From: Desulfoscipio geothermicus DSM 3669
Lineage (GTDB): Bacteria; Bacillota; Desulfotomaculia; Desulfotomaculales; Desulfallaceae
Reading direction: 5' to 3'
Assembly: GCF_900115975.1 (NCBI RefSeq)
Contig: NZ_FOYM01000014.1
Coordinates: 38,294-102,293, forward strand
Length of the DNA: 64,000 nucleotides
Position 1 is the stretch's first letter. The number at the start of each line of letters is the position of its first letter. Below, piece by piece: positions 52,438 through 61,356 of the stretch. Below the pieces are notes generated by a model. That model saw only the letters and a list, made by a program, of their open reading frames with translations, ran no database searches and was not told the DNA's origin. The position numbers were made by a program, and so were the translations under genes.

Positions 52438-52578
52438 AATAAATACCCCCTTGTCATTTAACACTCATGGCGCCGTTGCCAGGAGATTTTCCGGTGGACT
52501 ACCGGGTTGTTTTTATTATATGCAAGGGGATTGTCAAATGACCGGGGCTGCGGGTCAAAGGCGGTGCCAGATTGTGGA

Positions 52579-53598
52579 TTAAAACAGGGTATTCTTCGCT
52601 ATATATACCAGTTTGTCGCCGTTACGTATAACGGTATCCGGCGCCGGGTTTGTATATAATTCATTGTCGCGGTAGATGCCCAGCAGAATGGCGCCTTTTT
52701 CCTGCATTTTAACCAGCGCTGCGCTAAATTCAACATTTACCAAGTAGTCCGGAACAGCACCTGAATAAAGCTCATTACCGAATCGGTTGGTTATCAGTTC
52801 ACGCAGCATCTGAGTCAACCCGTTATAGATGCTGGACCGGAAAATCAGTTGACCGGATATTTCGCCGGTGCAAATAATTTCGTTTGCTCCGGCCCGGCGG
52901 AAGTGTTCAATGTTTTCCGGGTTCAGGGATTCCGCTATTATTTTACAGGAAGGATTCATATGCCGCACGGCCAGTGTGGTTAGTACGGAATGGGCGTCGG
53001 CAAGCCTTTCGTCCATTGCACTGTCCGCCAGCACGATCACTGTGGACGCCTTTTGTACGTTTGCTTTTTCAATAACGGATTCTTTGGTGCTATCACCCCG
53101 AATAAAGTGAACACCGGTTGTTTCCTTGACCGGGTTCTCCTCCCGGTTGGCAATCAGCACTATTTTACAATTCTTAATCTCGTTTTTTAACTCTTTACAG
53201 ATATTTTCCACTTTGTAGCTATAGTCACAAATAATAAAATGATCAGAAAAACTTACTTTCATTTCACCCCGCTCCCTTCTGATTAAGTCCTCCAGCAGCG
53301 AACCGGCAATATAGCCGAAAGAGCCGATGCCGCCGAACATGACCGCCAGGGCCACCAGTCTGCCGCCGGTGGTGATGGGAAATTTGTCACCGTAACCCAC
53401 GGTAGTAATGGTTACGATGCTCCACCACAGGCCGTCTCCCAGGCCGGCAAATTGTTCATTAACGTCTTTTTCCAAAAAATATATCAGCAACGCTCCGCCT
53501 ACGATCAGGGTTAATAAAAACATCAGCACCAGTTTGTAGTTGGCATGGGCTTGATAGATGATTTTAAGTTTCCGTAAAAAATTAATAATTAAATGCAT
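52579..53598 (-). CDS. Potassium channel with RCK (TrkA-N/TrkA-C) domains
   Basis: 339 residues. TM1 at about 22-41, pore helix and selectivity filter TTVGYGDKFP (about 65-74), TM2 at about 80-105. The cytoplasmic RCK domain follows: TrkA-N starts at DHFIICDYSYKVENIC, with a nucleotide-binding-like glycine motif reduced to CDYSYK, and a TrkA-C domain lies at about 255-339. It resembles MthK-type two-TM channels. The first glycine-rich loop is unusual, so ligand binding may differ. It directly follows the speE-like gene (27-base gap) in the membrane-stress cluster. Confidence 0.92.
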   Translation of the reverse strand: MHLIINFLRKLKIIYQAHANYKLVLMFLLTLIVGGALLIYFLEKDVNEQFAGLGDGLWWSIVTITTVGYGDKFPITTGGRLVALAVMFGGIGSFGYIAGSLLEDLIRRERGEMKVSFSDHFIICDYSYKVENICKELKNEIKNCKIVLIANREENPVKETTGVHFIRGDSTKESVIEKANVQKASTVIVLADSAMDERLADAHSVLTTLAVRHMNPSCKIIAESLNPENIEHFRRAGANEIICTGEISGQLIFRSSIYNGLTQMLRELITNRFGNELYSGAVPDYLVNVEFSAALVKMQEKGAILLGIYRDNELYTNPAPDTVIRNGDKLVYIAKNTLF

Positions 53599-53624
53599 GA
53601 TTCAAACCTGCCTTATTTATCCGA

Positions 53625-55157
53625 TTAATAGTTACGCCAGGCTTTTTCGTACATGGGGATCAATACGGGTTTCAAAAGCGTATTAATAGCTTCGGGTTTC
53701 AGTTGTTCATCGCGTCCGAATTGAAACAGCCCCGGGATTACTTCGTTATTTAGGTACCTGGTGGGTTCCTCTATTTTAATTTTACTCACGTCAATGGGGT
53801 AGTCGGCGGCCAGGGTGAAGCCCCAGTCTCCAAAGGAGGGTACGTCGACGTGATAAGGCCTGACTTCCAGCCCCGTGGCGGCCACCGTATGGACTATGGT
53901 CCAAAAAACCTCGGGAGCGAACAGCGGGCTGGTGGACTGGACCGCCGTAATGCCCCCCGGCGCCAGGTGGTTTTTAACAAGGTTGTAAAACTCCAGGGTG
54001 TAAAGCTTGTTCAAGCTTTCATCATTGGGATCGGGTAGATCCGCTATAATGACGTCATATTTTAGGTTGTCCTGTTCCATGAATTTATAGGCATCTTGGT
54101 TGATGACTTTAACTCGCGGGTTATCAAGGGAGCCTTGATTCAGCTTCTTTATTTCCGGATAAGTGCGGCAAAAATCAACCATTTTCGGGTCCAGATCCAC
54201 CAGAGTAATTTGTTTTACTTCTTCATATTTCAGTAGTTCCCGGGCGGCCAGGCCGTCGCCTCCGCCCAGTATGAGTACATTATCGTGACGAACGGCCAGG
54301 TTCATGGGTATATGAACCAGCGCTTCGTGGTAGCGGTATTCGTCCCATGATGAAAATTGCAAGTTGCCGTTGATATATAATCTCAGGTCGTCGCTGTTTT
54401 TGGTGACGATTATTTTTTGGTAAGGAGTTTCAATTTTTTTCACAATGTGATCCCTGTAAAGTCTTTGCTCCATGCCGAATGCCAGCTGGTCACCCGCCGC
54501 GACTCCGCTGAGCAAAACAAAAGCGCTTGCGACCAGGGCGATTTGCAATAACAGGCCGCCCTGCACCTTGTTACGGAAACGGTAAAAAATAAAACAGGCC
54601 ACAAGCCAGTTCAACAGGCCGATGGCAAAAGCCCCCCGCACATAACCAAGAAAGGGGATAATGATAAAGGGCACCATTAAGCTGCCCAGCAGGCTCCCCA
54701 CATAATCCCAGGCCAGAATATCGGACGTACCTTCCCGCACCGAACGGAGAATGTCCGTGGCCATGCGCACCAGGATGGGCGCCTCACAGCCGATATTGGC
54801 CCCGATTAGTAAAATGATTAAATAGGCCAAGGGTTGGTACCAGCTGGTATAGGCATAAAAAATAAACAGCAGCAGTATGCAGGAACCGCCTGTTAAAGCG
54901 ATGGTGAGCTGGATAATGATAAACCTGGTGTACAGGTACAGGCCGTCAATGTAACGGGACAGGTACGAGCCGATACCCATGCCGCTCAGGAAAAGGCCGA
55001 TGGTTATGGAATACTGCATCACGGCATTGCCCAGCAAGTAGCTCATGTTGGCCGCCAGCATCAGTTGAAATATAATGCCGGAAACCGAAACGACAGCCGA
55101 TACCATGTTTAGTTCTCTGGTACTGTATATTTTGCTTTTTTGTTCCGCGGCCGGCAT
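53625..55157 (-). CDS. Membrane-bound spermidine synthase-like protein
   Basis: 510 residues. The N-terminal half has six to seven transmembrane helices (about 15-225). The C-terminal half is a polyamine synthase/methyltransferase domain with VLILGGGDGLAARELLKYEE (SAM site), VDLDPKMVDFC and ADLPDPNDESLNKLYT. True spermidine synthases transfer aminopropyl from decarboxylated SAM; the membrane-fused class may use another substrate. ATG at 55155-55157 follows AGAAGGTGG. It lies next to DUF350, as in many genomes, and the pairing hints at a joint envelope role. Confidence 0.88.
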   Translation of the reverse strand: MPAAEQKSKIYSTRELNMVSAVVSVSGIIFQLMLAANMSYLLGNAVMQYSITIGLFLSGMGIGSYLSRYIDGLYLYTRFIIIQLTIALTGGSCILLLFIFYAYTSWYQPLAYLIILLIGANIGCEAPILVRMATDILRSVREGTSDILAWDYVGSLLGSLMVPFIIIPFLGYVRGAFAIGLLNWLVACFIFYRFRNKVQGGLLLQIALVASAFVLLSGVAAGDQLAFGMEQRLYRDHIVKKIETPYQKIIVTKNSDDLRLYINGNLQFSSWDEYRYHEALVHIPMNLAVRHDNVLILGGGDGLAARELLKYEEVKQITLVDLDPKMVDFCRTYPEIKKLNQGSLDNPRVKVINQDAYKFMEQDNLKYDVIIADLPDPNDESLNKLYTLEFYNLVKNHLAPGGITAVQSTSPLFAPEVFWTIVHTVAATGLEVRPYHVDVPSFGDWGFTLAADYPIDVSKIKIEEPTRYLNNEVIPGLFQFGRDEQLKPEAINTLLKPVLIPMYEKAWRNY

Positions 55158-55299
55158 GATCATCCACCTTCTGTTTTGGGAAAAAATAGTGTGTTTTCGT
55201 GCGGCAGTCTTGCTTTACGCCGGTGCATCTACGCGCCGGCGATCAATAAAAAAGCTATTTGCTGGCCAACCAGTAAATAGCCTTTTTAGTGGATCTTTT

Positions 55300-55707
55300 T
55301 TAACTGATGGCGCCGGAGATGATGTAGCCGATCATCACAAAAATACCGAATACAAACCAGGCCGCCCCCTGGTTATGGTCGTCAATGGCCTTGTTTAAAT
55401 TCCAGCCCGGTATCAACAAGTTGATCGAGTGGTAACAGATAATGTTCAGTACAATGCCGATACAGGCGTAAATGCCTGCATTCAATAATGTATCGGAATA
55501 TATCATGGCCCCGTGAATGATTAAGCCGGTGGAGAAAAGCAAACCGGCCATTACAATACCGGCGGCCGGGTTTTTTTCCGCCAGCTCGGCGCGCAAATTG
55601 TATGAAGGGGTGGACAGGTCAAATAATACCAAACCCACCCAGCCGATTACAAACCCAAACAACGCCCAGTATACTGTAGCCACCACAGGTTGTTGCAAAA
55701 ATTCCAT
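55300..55707 (-). CDS. DUF350 membrane protein (YjfL-like)
   Basis: 135 residues with four transmembrane helices (about 9-30, 45-65, 75-95, 110-132) arranged as two similar halves: VVATVYWALFGFVIGWVGLV and the later GAAWFVFGIFVMIGYIISG. DUF350 proteins occur next to PspA, DUF4178 and spermidine-synthase-like genes. Function is unknown; a channel or partner of membrane damage response is suspected. ATG follows GGGGGAGC. Confidence 0.88.
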   Translation of the reverse strand: MEFLQQPVVATVYWALFGFVIGWVGLVLFDLSTPSYNLRAELAEKNPAAGIVMAGLLFSTGLIIHGAMIYSDTLLNAGIYACIGIVLNIICYHSINLLIPGWNLNKAIDDHNQGAAWFVFGIFVMIGYIISGAIS

Positions 55708-55725
55708 GCCCTTGCTCCCCCTTTA

Positions 55726-56274
55726 TTATTTACCCACAGCCGAACCGCCGCCGCGGATGGTGTCTCCTATGCGGATGCTTTTACCGGAGGAACTGGAGTA
55801 CCCGCTGCCGCCTGAATAACCGCTGGTTCGGGGCTTGTATTTATGTTCCCAGGCATCGAACATTTCATCGATGACTTCCGCCATCACCATCCCCATGGCA
55901 AAATCACCCAGGTCAAAATGGTCCCGGCTGTAATTGCCAGCCATGTACTCCTTGGATGCCACTTCCACCAGCGAATTACCGGATTTATCCGGGTCGGTGG
56001 TAATGTCAACGACAGTATCAGGGTACAGTAAGATCATTCTCTTTTCACTGACGTCTGATTGTTGTTCCGGCGCTTGTGCCTTGGCCAGTTCCTCCGCCAC
56101 GTCCGGCACCGGTTTGGGTACCCGGTATACCCTGGCAAAATCATTTTCCTGCAATTTGCTGGTTTTTACGTCAACGAGCTCATAATCTTTAAGCACATCT
56201 TCCGGGGATTTGCCCCCGCAGGCGGTTAACGTAAAAAGCAGCAGTAATATAAGAACCGGAATGGCTTTTTTCAT
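55726..56274 (-). CDS. DUF4247 lipoprotein
   Basis: 182 residues. The signal peptide ends in the lipobox LTAC (Cys at residue 19), so it is exported and lipid-anchored. The body includes YRVPKPVPDVAEEL and MILLYPDTVVDITTDPDKSG, matching DUF4247. The C-terminus is Ser/Gly-rich (SGGSGYSSSSGKS). It lies between pspA and DUF350. The role is unknown; its position suggests an outer sensor or structural part of the PspA-DUF350 system. Confidence 0.85.
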   Translation of the reverse strand: MKKAIPVLILLLLFTLTACGGKSPEDVLKDYELVDVKTSKLQENDFARVYRVPKPVPDVAEELAKAQAPEQQSDVSEKRMILLYPDTVVDITTDPDKSGNSLVEVASKEYMAGNYSRDHFDLGDFAMGMVMAEVIDEMFDAWEHKYKPRTSGYSGGSGYSSSSGKSIRIGDTIRGGGSAVGK

Positions 56275-56323
56275 GGCATCACCTTAGTAACATCACGATT
56301 AGCATCAATGGTTTTGGTACGAA

Positions 56324-57001
56324 TCATTCTTTATCCTTGTTTAATCTGGCCTTTAAGCGGGCCAGTTCATCATCAATGTTGCTGGAGCTACCGCCCAGTT
56401 CAGCCAGTTCGTCGTCCAGGCTCTTGGTTTTGCCACGCAACTCCAGGCCGGCTGCCGCTTCGGCTTCGGATTGCAGCACTTTCTCTTCCATGCGCTCAAA
56501 TCCCTTGCGGGCGGTGTTCTTCCCGAAGCCGGACATTACTTTATTAATGTCTTTTTGGGCTTTGGCCGCCTCCGCCCTGGCTACCAAGGTAGCTTTCCTG
56601 GCTTTCATTTTTTCCAGTTCTTCTTTCATTTCCTGCAACTGTCTTTTTAAAACATCGGCAGTTTCCCGGGCCTGCTCGAACTGCCCCTTGTAATCGGCTG
56701 CTTTACCGGCGTGAATCTTCTTGTCTTCCAAGGCCTTTCTGGCCAAATCCTCGCGGTTTTGTTCCAGGGCCTGCAGGGCCTGGGCCTCCCTTTTTTCCGC
56801 CATGGCCTGGGCGTCTTTATAAGAAGATTCGAAACGCTTGACAATGGCTATCTGCTTGGCCACGGCCACCTCGGCGTCGGCAATATCGTCTTCCATATCG
56901 CGCAGGTATTGCTCCAGCATTTTTACCGGGTCTTCAGCTTTGTCCAGTAACGAGTTGATGTTGGCCCGGATATTGTCACCGATTCTCTTAAATAAACTCA
57001 T
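56324..57001 (-). CDS. pspA: Phage-shock protein A/IM30 family protein
   Basis: 225 residues, almost entirely coiled-coil. It has the amphipathic N-terminus SLFKRIGDNIRANINSLL and DKAEDPVKMLEQYLRDMEDDI, which mark PspA/IM30. PspA assembles on damaged membranes. The C-terminal LARLKARL-type end is the extended form common in Firmicutes. ATG follows AGGAGGG. It shares a transcript with DUF4178 upstream and DUF4247, DUF350 and speE-like genes downstream. Confidence 0.93.
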   Translation of the reverse strand: MSLFKRIGDNIRANINSLLDKAEDPVKMLEQYLRDMEDDIADAEVAVAKQIAIVKRFESSYKDAQAMAEKREAQALQALEQNREDLARKALEDKKIHAGKAADYKGQFEQARETADVLKRQLQEMKEELEKMKARKATLVARAEAAKAQKDINKVMSGFGKNTARKGFERMEEKVLQSEAEAAAGLELRGKTKSLDDELAELGGSSSNIDDELARLKARLNKDKE

Positions 57002-57042
57002 TCGCTATCCCTCCTGATTTGGTGATTGTAACAACCTCTACT

Positions 57043-57564
57043 CTAGTTATGACTGCCCGCCATTATGGAAAGTTCCCGGGGATGAATATAATAACCGAAA
57101 CTTACCTCCAAATCGCCGCCCCACATTTCCACCGATAAGGCGTAGTCTTCCGATTCGTCCTCATATTCCCAGTAGCTGATGCGCTGGCCCGCAACGGCTC
57201 CGGCCTGCCCCTCCACCGCCACTATGGTGGCGGAGCCGGCTTCATCCAGGTAAAACACTTTATCCCTATAGGTAATTTTACGCGGGGGTTTGTCTCCCAG
57301 GTCCAACTTAACCGGCTTATAAATTCCCGCTTCCAGCGCGTCGTCCTGCTCCACTCCCAACCAAACGCGCTCACCATCACCTTCAAGCTGGTAGGCAGTC
57401 CATGTGTATCCGCTATCTTCGTATTTAATCAATCCCACGACTGTATAATCAATTAAATCGTAGGAAACGATATCTCCCACCCGCATGTTCAACAAATGCC
57501 GTTTCTCTACTTTGTTTCCCGCTTTGCCAGGCTTGCGGCCAAATATTTTATCAAATATACCCAT
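57043..57564 (-). CDS. DUF4178 protein
   Basis: 173 residues, probably beta-rich. It has a lysine-rich N-terminus IFDKIFGRKPGKAGNKVEKR, then NMRVGDIVSYDLIDYTVVGL and RISYWEYEDESEDYALSVEMW, the DUF4178 pattern. Such genes are nearly always found with PspA and DUF350. ATG follows GGGGAGATTTT. It is the first gene of the membrane-stress operon and is preceded by a clear promoter. Confidence 0.88.
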   Translation of the reverse strand: MGIFDKIFGRKPGKAGNKVEKRHLLNMRVGDIVSYDLIDYTVVGLIKYEDSGYTWTAYQLEGDGERVWLGVEQDDALEAGIYKPVKLDLGDKPPRKITYRDKVFYLDEAGSATIVAVEGQAGAVAGQRISYWEYEDESEDYALSVEMWGGDLEVSFGYYIHPRELSIMAGSHN

Positions 57565-57635
57565 AAAATCTCCCCGTTCGTTATTTTTTTAAATTCATGG
57601 TGTTGCATTTTTGAACAGGTTATTTATTTTATTTT

Positions 57636-57664
57636 ATTTTATAATTTATAGTGGTCTATTGCAA
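57636..57664 (-). promoter_or_regulatory. Promoter of the DUF4178-pspA operon
   Basis: TTGCAA (57659-57664) and TAAAAT (57636-57641) on the minus strand, 17 bases apart. A/T-rich DNA follows for about 70 bases to the start codon. No sigma-54 motif is seen. Confidence 0.65.
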
Positions 57665-57718
57665 TTGCTATAGATTATGAATAAATTTTCTATCAGTCGC
57701 CCCTTTACCCGTACCCAA

Positions 57719-57770
57719 TAAAAAACCGCCTTTGCACTTGATAAAGCATTGTATGGTGGTGGTCAGGCGG
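57719..57770 (-). terminator. Intrinsic terminator after the nitrilase/DUF1232/84-residue genes
   Basis: CCGCCT and AGGCGG arms with a long loop, followed on the minus strand by TTTTTTATT. Confidence 0.75.
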
Positions 57771-57777
57771 AATAAGG

Positions 57778-58032
57778 TCAGTGACAATTGCATTTTAATT
57801 CGGGTGGCAGTGAAATGCCTTTTTGCGCCAGGAAATCCTCGGCCCGGTGACTCAGATAATGCACTAATTCCTGGTTTTCTGCGTCAGTTAAAAATACTGC
57901 GTTGGATAAAAAAGAACCGTTTTTTAAATTCAAAATCCCGAAATATTCTTTATCTGCCAGCTGAAAATGTATTTTCAGCTCGAACTTCTCCCCGTCCATT
58001 AGTCCTATTTCTTTAATTACCGGTGTTGGCAT
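57778..58032 (-). CDS. Hypothetical protein (84 residues)
   Basis: A small protein with alternating beta strands (FELKIHFQLADKEYFGILNL) and a C-terminal helix, ending in CNCH. No family recognised; the C-x-C-H tail may bind metal. ATG follows GGAGAT by 11 bases. It is the last gene before a terminator, 19 bases downstream of the DUF1232 gene, so it probably shares its transcript. Confidence 0.6.
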   Translation of the reverse strand: MPTPVIKEIGLMDGEKFELKIHFQLADKEYFGILNLKNGSFLSNAVFLTDAENQELVHYLSHRAEDFLAQKGISLPPELKCNCH

Positions 58033-58051
58033 GTTTTTTATGGTATCTCCG

Positions 58052-58453
58052 TTACTTGAAAATAATATTAGACAAAAAATAAATAACGATTACCAGTACA
58101 ATCAGCCATAAAACAATAATCAATCCCGCGCCAGTCAGGCCGGCGCGAGTTGTTTCCAGGCGACGGCGGGCCTGAATCCTGTAATCGTCCAGTATTTCTG
58201 CAGGAATCATTCTCATGGCCAAGCTAATCCCCAGGGGGACCAGCACCAGATCGTCCAGATAGCCCAGCACGGGAATGAAATCCGGTATCAAATCCACCGG
58301 GCTGAAAGCATAGGCCACCACCAGGGCGGCCAAAAGCTTGGCATGCCGGGGTACCCGGGGGTCCCGGTAGGCCAGGTATAATATGTGGAGCTCAGTTTTT
58401 AAGTTTTTGGCGCGCCTGAACCAGCGCCTGATCATTCCCAATCGGTGCGCCAA
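58052..58453 (-). CDS. YkvA-like DUF1232 membrane protein
   Basis: 133 residues. The DUF1232 core reads VPRHAKLLAALVVAYAFSPV followed by DLIPDFIPVLGYLDD, here in the first third after a basic start. A C-terminal hydrophobic helix of about 25 residues (LIIVLWLIVLVIVIYFL) makes it a membrane protein. Function unknown. TTG at 58453 abuts the GGGAGG site closely; TTG or ATG four to six codons later are alternatives, so the start is uncertain. It lies 8 bases after the nitrilase gene. Confidence 0.82.
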   Translation of the reverse strand: MAHRLGMIRRWFRRAKNLKTELHILYLAYRDPRVPRHAKLLAALVVAYAFSPVDLIPDFIPVLGYLDDLVLVPLGISLAMRMIPAEILDDYRIQARRRLETTRAGLTGAGLIIVLWLIVLVIVIYFLSNIIFK

Positions 58454-58461
58454 CCTCCCGC

Positions 58462-59292
58462 TTACTTTTCCAATAACTTTTCATAAAGCTCCGGACGCCT
58501 GCATTCAAGGTAAAAGCTATGCCGCATGGAGCGTGATTCCCGGCGTCGAATGGTATTCAACACAGCCGGGTCCAGATCCACCACCAATAATTCTTCCCGG
58601 TTGTTGAACGCTTCCGCCACGATGTTGCCCCGGGGGTCGATAACCAGCGCGCCGCCGCAGAAACTGTGCCCGGTGCCGTCCTCTCCGATTAAATTACAGG
58701 CGGCCAGGAACACGGCATTGTCGTAGGCCCGGGCGGTCATGTATTTCAACCATATCCCCCGGCGATCCCCTACAATGGAGGGCGAGGCGTGCGGGGCAAA
58801 AATAATTTCCCCTCCGTTCAGGGATAATATGGTGGTTACTTCGGGAAAATGCAGATCCCAGCAAATTTCAACACCGAATTGTGCCTTGTGGAAATGAAAA
58901 ACCGGCAGTTCCGAACCTGGTGAGAAATAAGGCTTTTCACTGTTGCCCAGGTGCGTCTTCCGGTAAACGTAATATTTGCCGTCCGGGTAGGCGACCAGAT
59001 GCGTGATATACGGTTTGCCGCTTGCTGACGCTTCTGCCAGCCCGGCCAGTACTACAATATTAAACCTGCGGGCCATATCGACTATGTGTTCGGAAGCGGG
59101 CCCGGGGACGGGTTGGGCAGTGGCGGCTGACTTGTCCCGGCTGTAACCCTGGACGCACAGTTCGGGAAAACAAATGATTTCCGCCTGTTTGCCGGCCGCT
59201 TGCCGGGTAAAATACTCCATTTTACGCAAGTTATTCTCCGTTTGAGCAAAACGGGCATTCATCTGTACCAGAGCGATACGTGTATCCTTCAT
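58462..59292 (-). CDS. Carbon-nitrogen hydrolase (nitrilase superfamily)
   Basis: 276 residues with the catalytic triad of the family: Glu in ICFPELCVQGY, Lys in YRKTHLG and Cys in GVEICWDLHFPE. Members hydrolyse nitriles, amides such as N-carbamoylputrescine, or omega-amidated acids. The pattern FSPGSELPVFHF is close to aliphatic amidase-type proteins, but the substrate is not fixed by sequence. ATG follows GGGG. It heads a three-gene unit with DUF1232 and the 84-residue protein. Confidence 0.88.
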   Translation of the reverse strand: MKDTRIALVQMNARFAQTENNLRKMEYFTRQAAGKQAEIICFPELCVQGYSRDKSAATAQPVPGPASEHIVDMARRFNIVVLAGLAEASASGKPYITHLVAYPDGKYYVYRKTHLGNSEKPYFSPGSELPVFHFHKAQFGVEICWDLHFPEVTTILSLNGGEIIFAPHASPSIVGDRRGIWLKYMTARAYDNAVFLAACNLIGEDGTGHSFCGGALVIDPRGNIVAEAFNNREELLVVDLDPAVLNTIRRRESRSMRHSFYLECRRPELYEKLLEK

Positions 59293-59409
59293 ATTTTTAC
59301 CCCTGCTGACGGATTAAATTTGACAGGTCATTATATCTTTTATATTAACATAGGTTTAGCCGTTAATGCTAATCCAAAGTGCCCCCGGGGCTGCGCGTAC
59401 TTTATCAGA

Positions 59410-60285
59410 TCAATAGTTTTGCGCGGCTTTGTAACCGGTGGTTCCTATGGAAGTATTCCTGATTAAGTTAAATAGCTCTTTCCTATCTTTGGGCACGGGG
59501 GCGCTGTCCACGATCAGGTTGCTGTTTATTAATTCCCGGTGCACTTCAATCACCCAGGGGGTGGTCAACCCGCAATTATGCAGTAGTTCCGGCCTTATAA
59601 ACACCTGCTGTGGTGAGCCTTTGCCCACTACGGTGCCGTTTTTAATCAAAAAGACATAATCAGCCCAGCTGTAAGCCAGATCAACATCGTGGGTGGACAT
59701 GATCAGCGTCTTCCCCTGCTTGCTAAGCCGTTCCAGCAGTTCCAAAATTTTTTGGGCCATTCGAGGGTCCAGGCAAGCCGTAGGCTCATCAAAAATGATT
59801 ACCTGCGGTTCCATGGCCAGTACGCCGGCGATGGATACCCTTTTTTTTTGGCCATAGCTGAGAAAATGTGTGGGTTTGTTCTGTAAGGTTTCTATTTCAG
59901 TTTCCCGCATGGTCTGCCTGGATCTGGCCAGTGCTGTATCCCGGTCCAAGCCGAGATTAAGAGGCCCGAAAGCGACATCTTGTAAAACGCTGGCGGAAAA
60001 CAACTGGTTGTCGGGATCCTGAAAAACAATCCCCACGTTTTTGCGTAATTCCAGTAGACTATGCTGCCGGTAATGCACTGCCCGGCCCCGAAATAAAATT
60101 TGGCCGCGCCCGGGGCGTAAGATACCGTTAAAATGCAAGAAAAGTGTTGATTTACCGGCCCCGTTGGCACCCAGCACGGCTATCTTCCGCCCTTCTTCTA
60201 TCTGCATGGTCAGGCCGTTTAAAGCTTTGGTGCCGTCGGGATAGGTATATTCAATCTCATATGCCTCGATAATGTATTGACTCAT
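59410..60285 (-). CDS. cbiO: Cobalt ECF transporter ATP-binding protein CbiO
   Basis: 291 residues. ABC ATPase with Walker A GANGAGKSTLF, Q-loop FQDPDNQLFS, a signature region read as LSYGQKKRVSIAG, Walker B VIIFDEPTACLD and H-loop STHDVD. It energises the CbiMNQO cobalt uptake transporter. ATG at 60283-60285 follows GGAGG and overlaps the cbiQ stop (ATGA). About 30 residues beyond the core domain may be the usual CbiO tail. It is the last gene of the operon. Confidence 0.94.
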   Translation of the reverse strand: MSQYIIEAYEIEYTYPDGTKALNGLTMQIEEGRKIAVLGANGAGKSTLFLHFNGILRPGRGQILFRGRAVHYRQHSLLELRKNVGIVFQDPDNQLFSASVLQDVAFGPLNLGLDRDTALARSRQTMRETEIETLQNKPTHFLSYGQKKRVSIAGVLAMEPQVIIFDEPTACLDPRMAQKILELLERLSKQGKTLIMSTHDVDLAYSWADYVFLIKNGTVVGKGSPQQVFIRPELLHNCGLTTPWVIEVHRELINSNLIVDSAPVPKDRKELFNLIRNTSIGTTGYKAAQNY

Positions 60286-61061
60286 ACCAGTCCTCCTGCA
60301 TATAAGGAACAAAGCAATAGCGCGCTGTCAACGGTAACAATGAGCAATATGTTCCGGGCACACCATTGACGCGGTTCCGATAAATGGTGTAGGTCTCCCG
60401 AGTAACAGCGAGAAACCAGTGAATCGTACATGGCCTGGGATTGCCGGTAAGACTTGATAAACATGGATAAAATCAACCGACTTAGAGAATTGAACCCGGT
60501 TCGCGTATTTTTGTAACCCAGGCGGGATGACTGGGCGGTGTATATTTGCCTGGTTACTTCCAGTAAAATGAAAATAAAGCGGTAAATGAGGGTCATCAGT
60601 TCTATCACCAGGGTAGGCATCCGCATTTTCCTGAGTACATCCGCAATTTCCGTCATGGGGGTGGTCAGGGAAAGAAAATACAGGCAGGATACCGCCCCCA
60701 GGGAACGCAGAAAAAGGTTTACCGAGTTATCCAGGCCCTGCCGGGTAATTCCGGCGAAATACTGCCCGGTGTGTATGGCCCAGATAAAGTCCTGCGGCGC
60801 ACGGGTTACGGAAACCGCCACGGCGGCTACGCCGACTGCTAAAAACGCGCCCGGGAGGAGCAGCAGTTTCAGGTAAAAACGCCAGGGCACTCCGGCCGCA
60901 AACACCACCGCCCCGGCCATTAGCAATGTAACGACCAGGGTGGTGAAAGTGGTGGGTAATGCCAGGCATAATGCAACGGTCACCGCAAAGAAAAGAAACT
61001 TTTCGCCGGGGTGGACCCCGGCCAGTTTATTATTATAAGCGTAATGATCAATTAATAGCAT
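60282..61061 (-). CDS. cbiQ: Cobalt ECF transporter transmembrane protein CbiQ
   Basis: 259 residues. The energy-coupling T component has about five to six transmembrane helices and the coupling-helix motifs of CbiQ/EcfT (RKMRMPTLVIELMTLIYRFIF region and the later SLVSRCYSGD, which matches the A-R-G-type motif). It links CbiO to the substrate-binding CbiM/N. It starts one base after cbiN and overlaps cbiO. Confidence 0.93.
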   Translation of the reverse strand: MLLIDHYAYNNKLAGVHPGEKFLFFAVTVALCLALPTTFTTLVVTLLMAGAVVFAAGVPWRFYLKLLLLPGAFLAVGVAAVAVSVTRAPQDFIWAIHTGQYFAGITRQGLDNSVNLFLRSLGAVSCLYFLSLTTPMTEIADVLRKMRMPTLVIELMTLIYRFIFILLEVTRQIYTAQSSRLGYKNTRTGFNSLSRLILSMFIKSYRQSQAMYDSLVSRCYSGDLHHLSEPRQWCARNILLIVTVDSALLLCSLYAGGLV

Positions 61062-61062
61062 A

Positions 61063-61356
61063 TCAGTCTTTTTCCGCCTTCTTTTTCCCTTTCTTGTAAC
61101 CCAGGTAATAACAAATTACCCCTGCTCCCAATGCCCCTTGCAGAGCAAATAAGAGGCTTTCGATTTCTCCGCTGGGAGGTGACCAAATAGAAGAAAACCA
61201 TGGCTGATAGCCGGGGTTGATATTGGCGATTACTGCCTCAGCCTGGCCGTCGGCCCCCCCGAATTCCGCGCCGCTGACATATACCAGCGGGAACACCGTC
61301 AGCGCTATAACAGCCAGGAGCAAAAGGATATTTTTATAAGTGTTCTTTGTTTTCAT
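61063..61356 (-). CDS. cbiN: Cobalt transport protein CbiN
   Basis: 97 residues with two transmembrane helices (about 10-30 and 70-88) joined by an extracytoplasmic loop that contains [21 protein letters not shown], a CbiN signature. It assists CbiM in cobalt loading. The start overlaps the cbiM stop by 4 bases (ATGA). A Lys-rich tail ([11 protein letters not shown]) stays inside. Confidence 0.93.
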   Translation of the reverse strand: MKTKNTYKNILLLLAVIALTVFPLVYVSGAEFGGADGQAEAVIANINPGYQPWFSSIWSPPSGEIESLLFALQGALGAGVICYYLGYKKGKKKAEKD

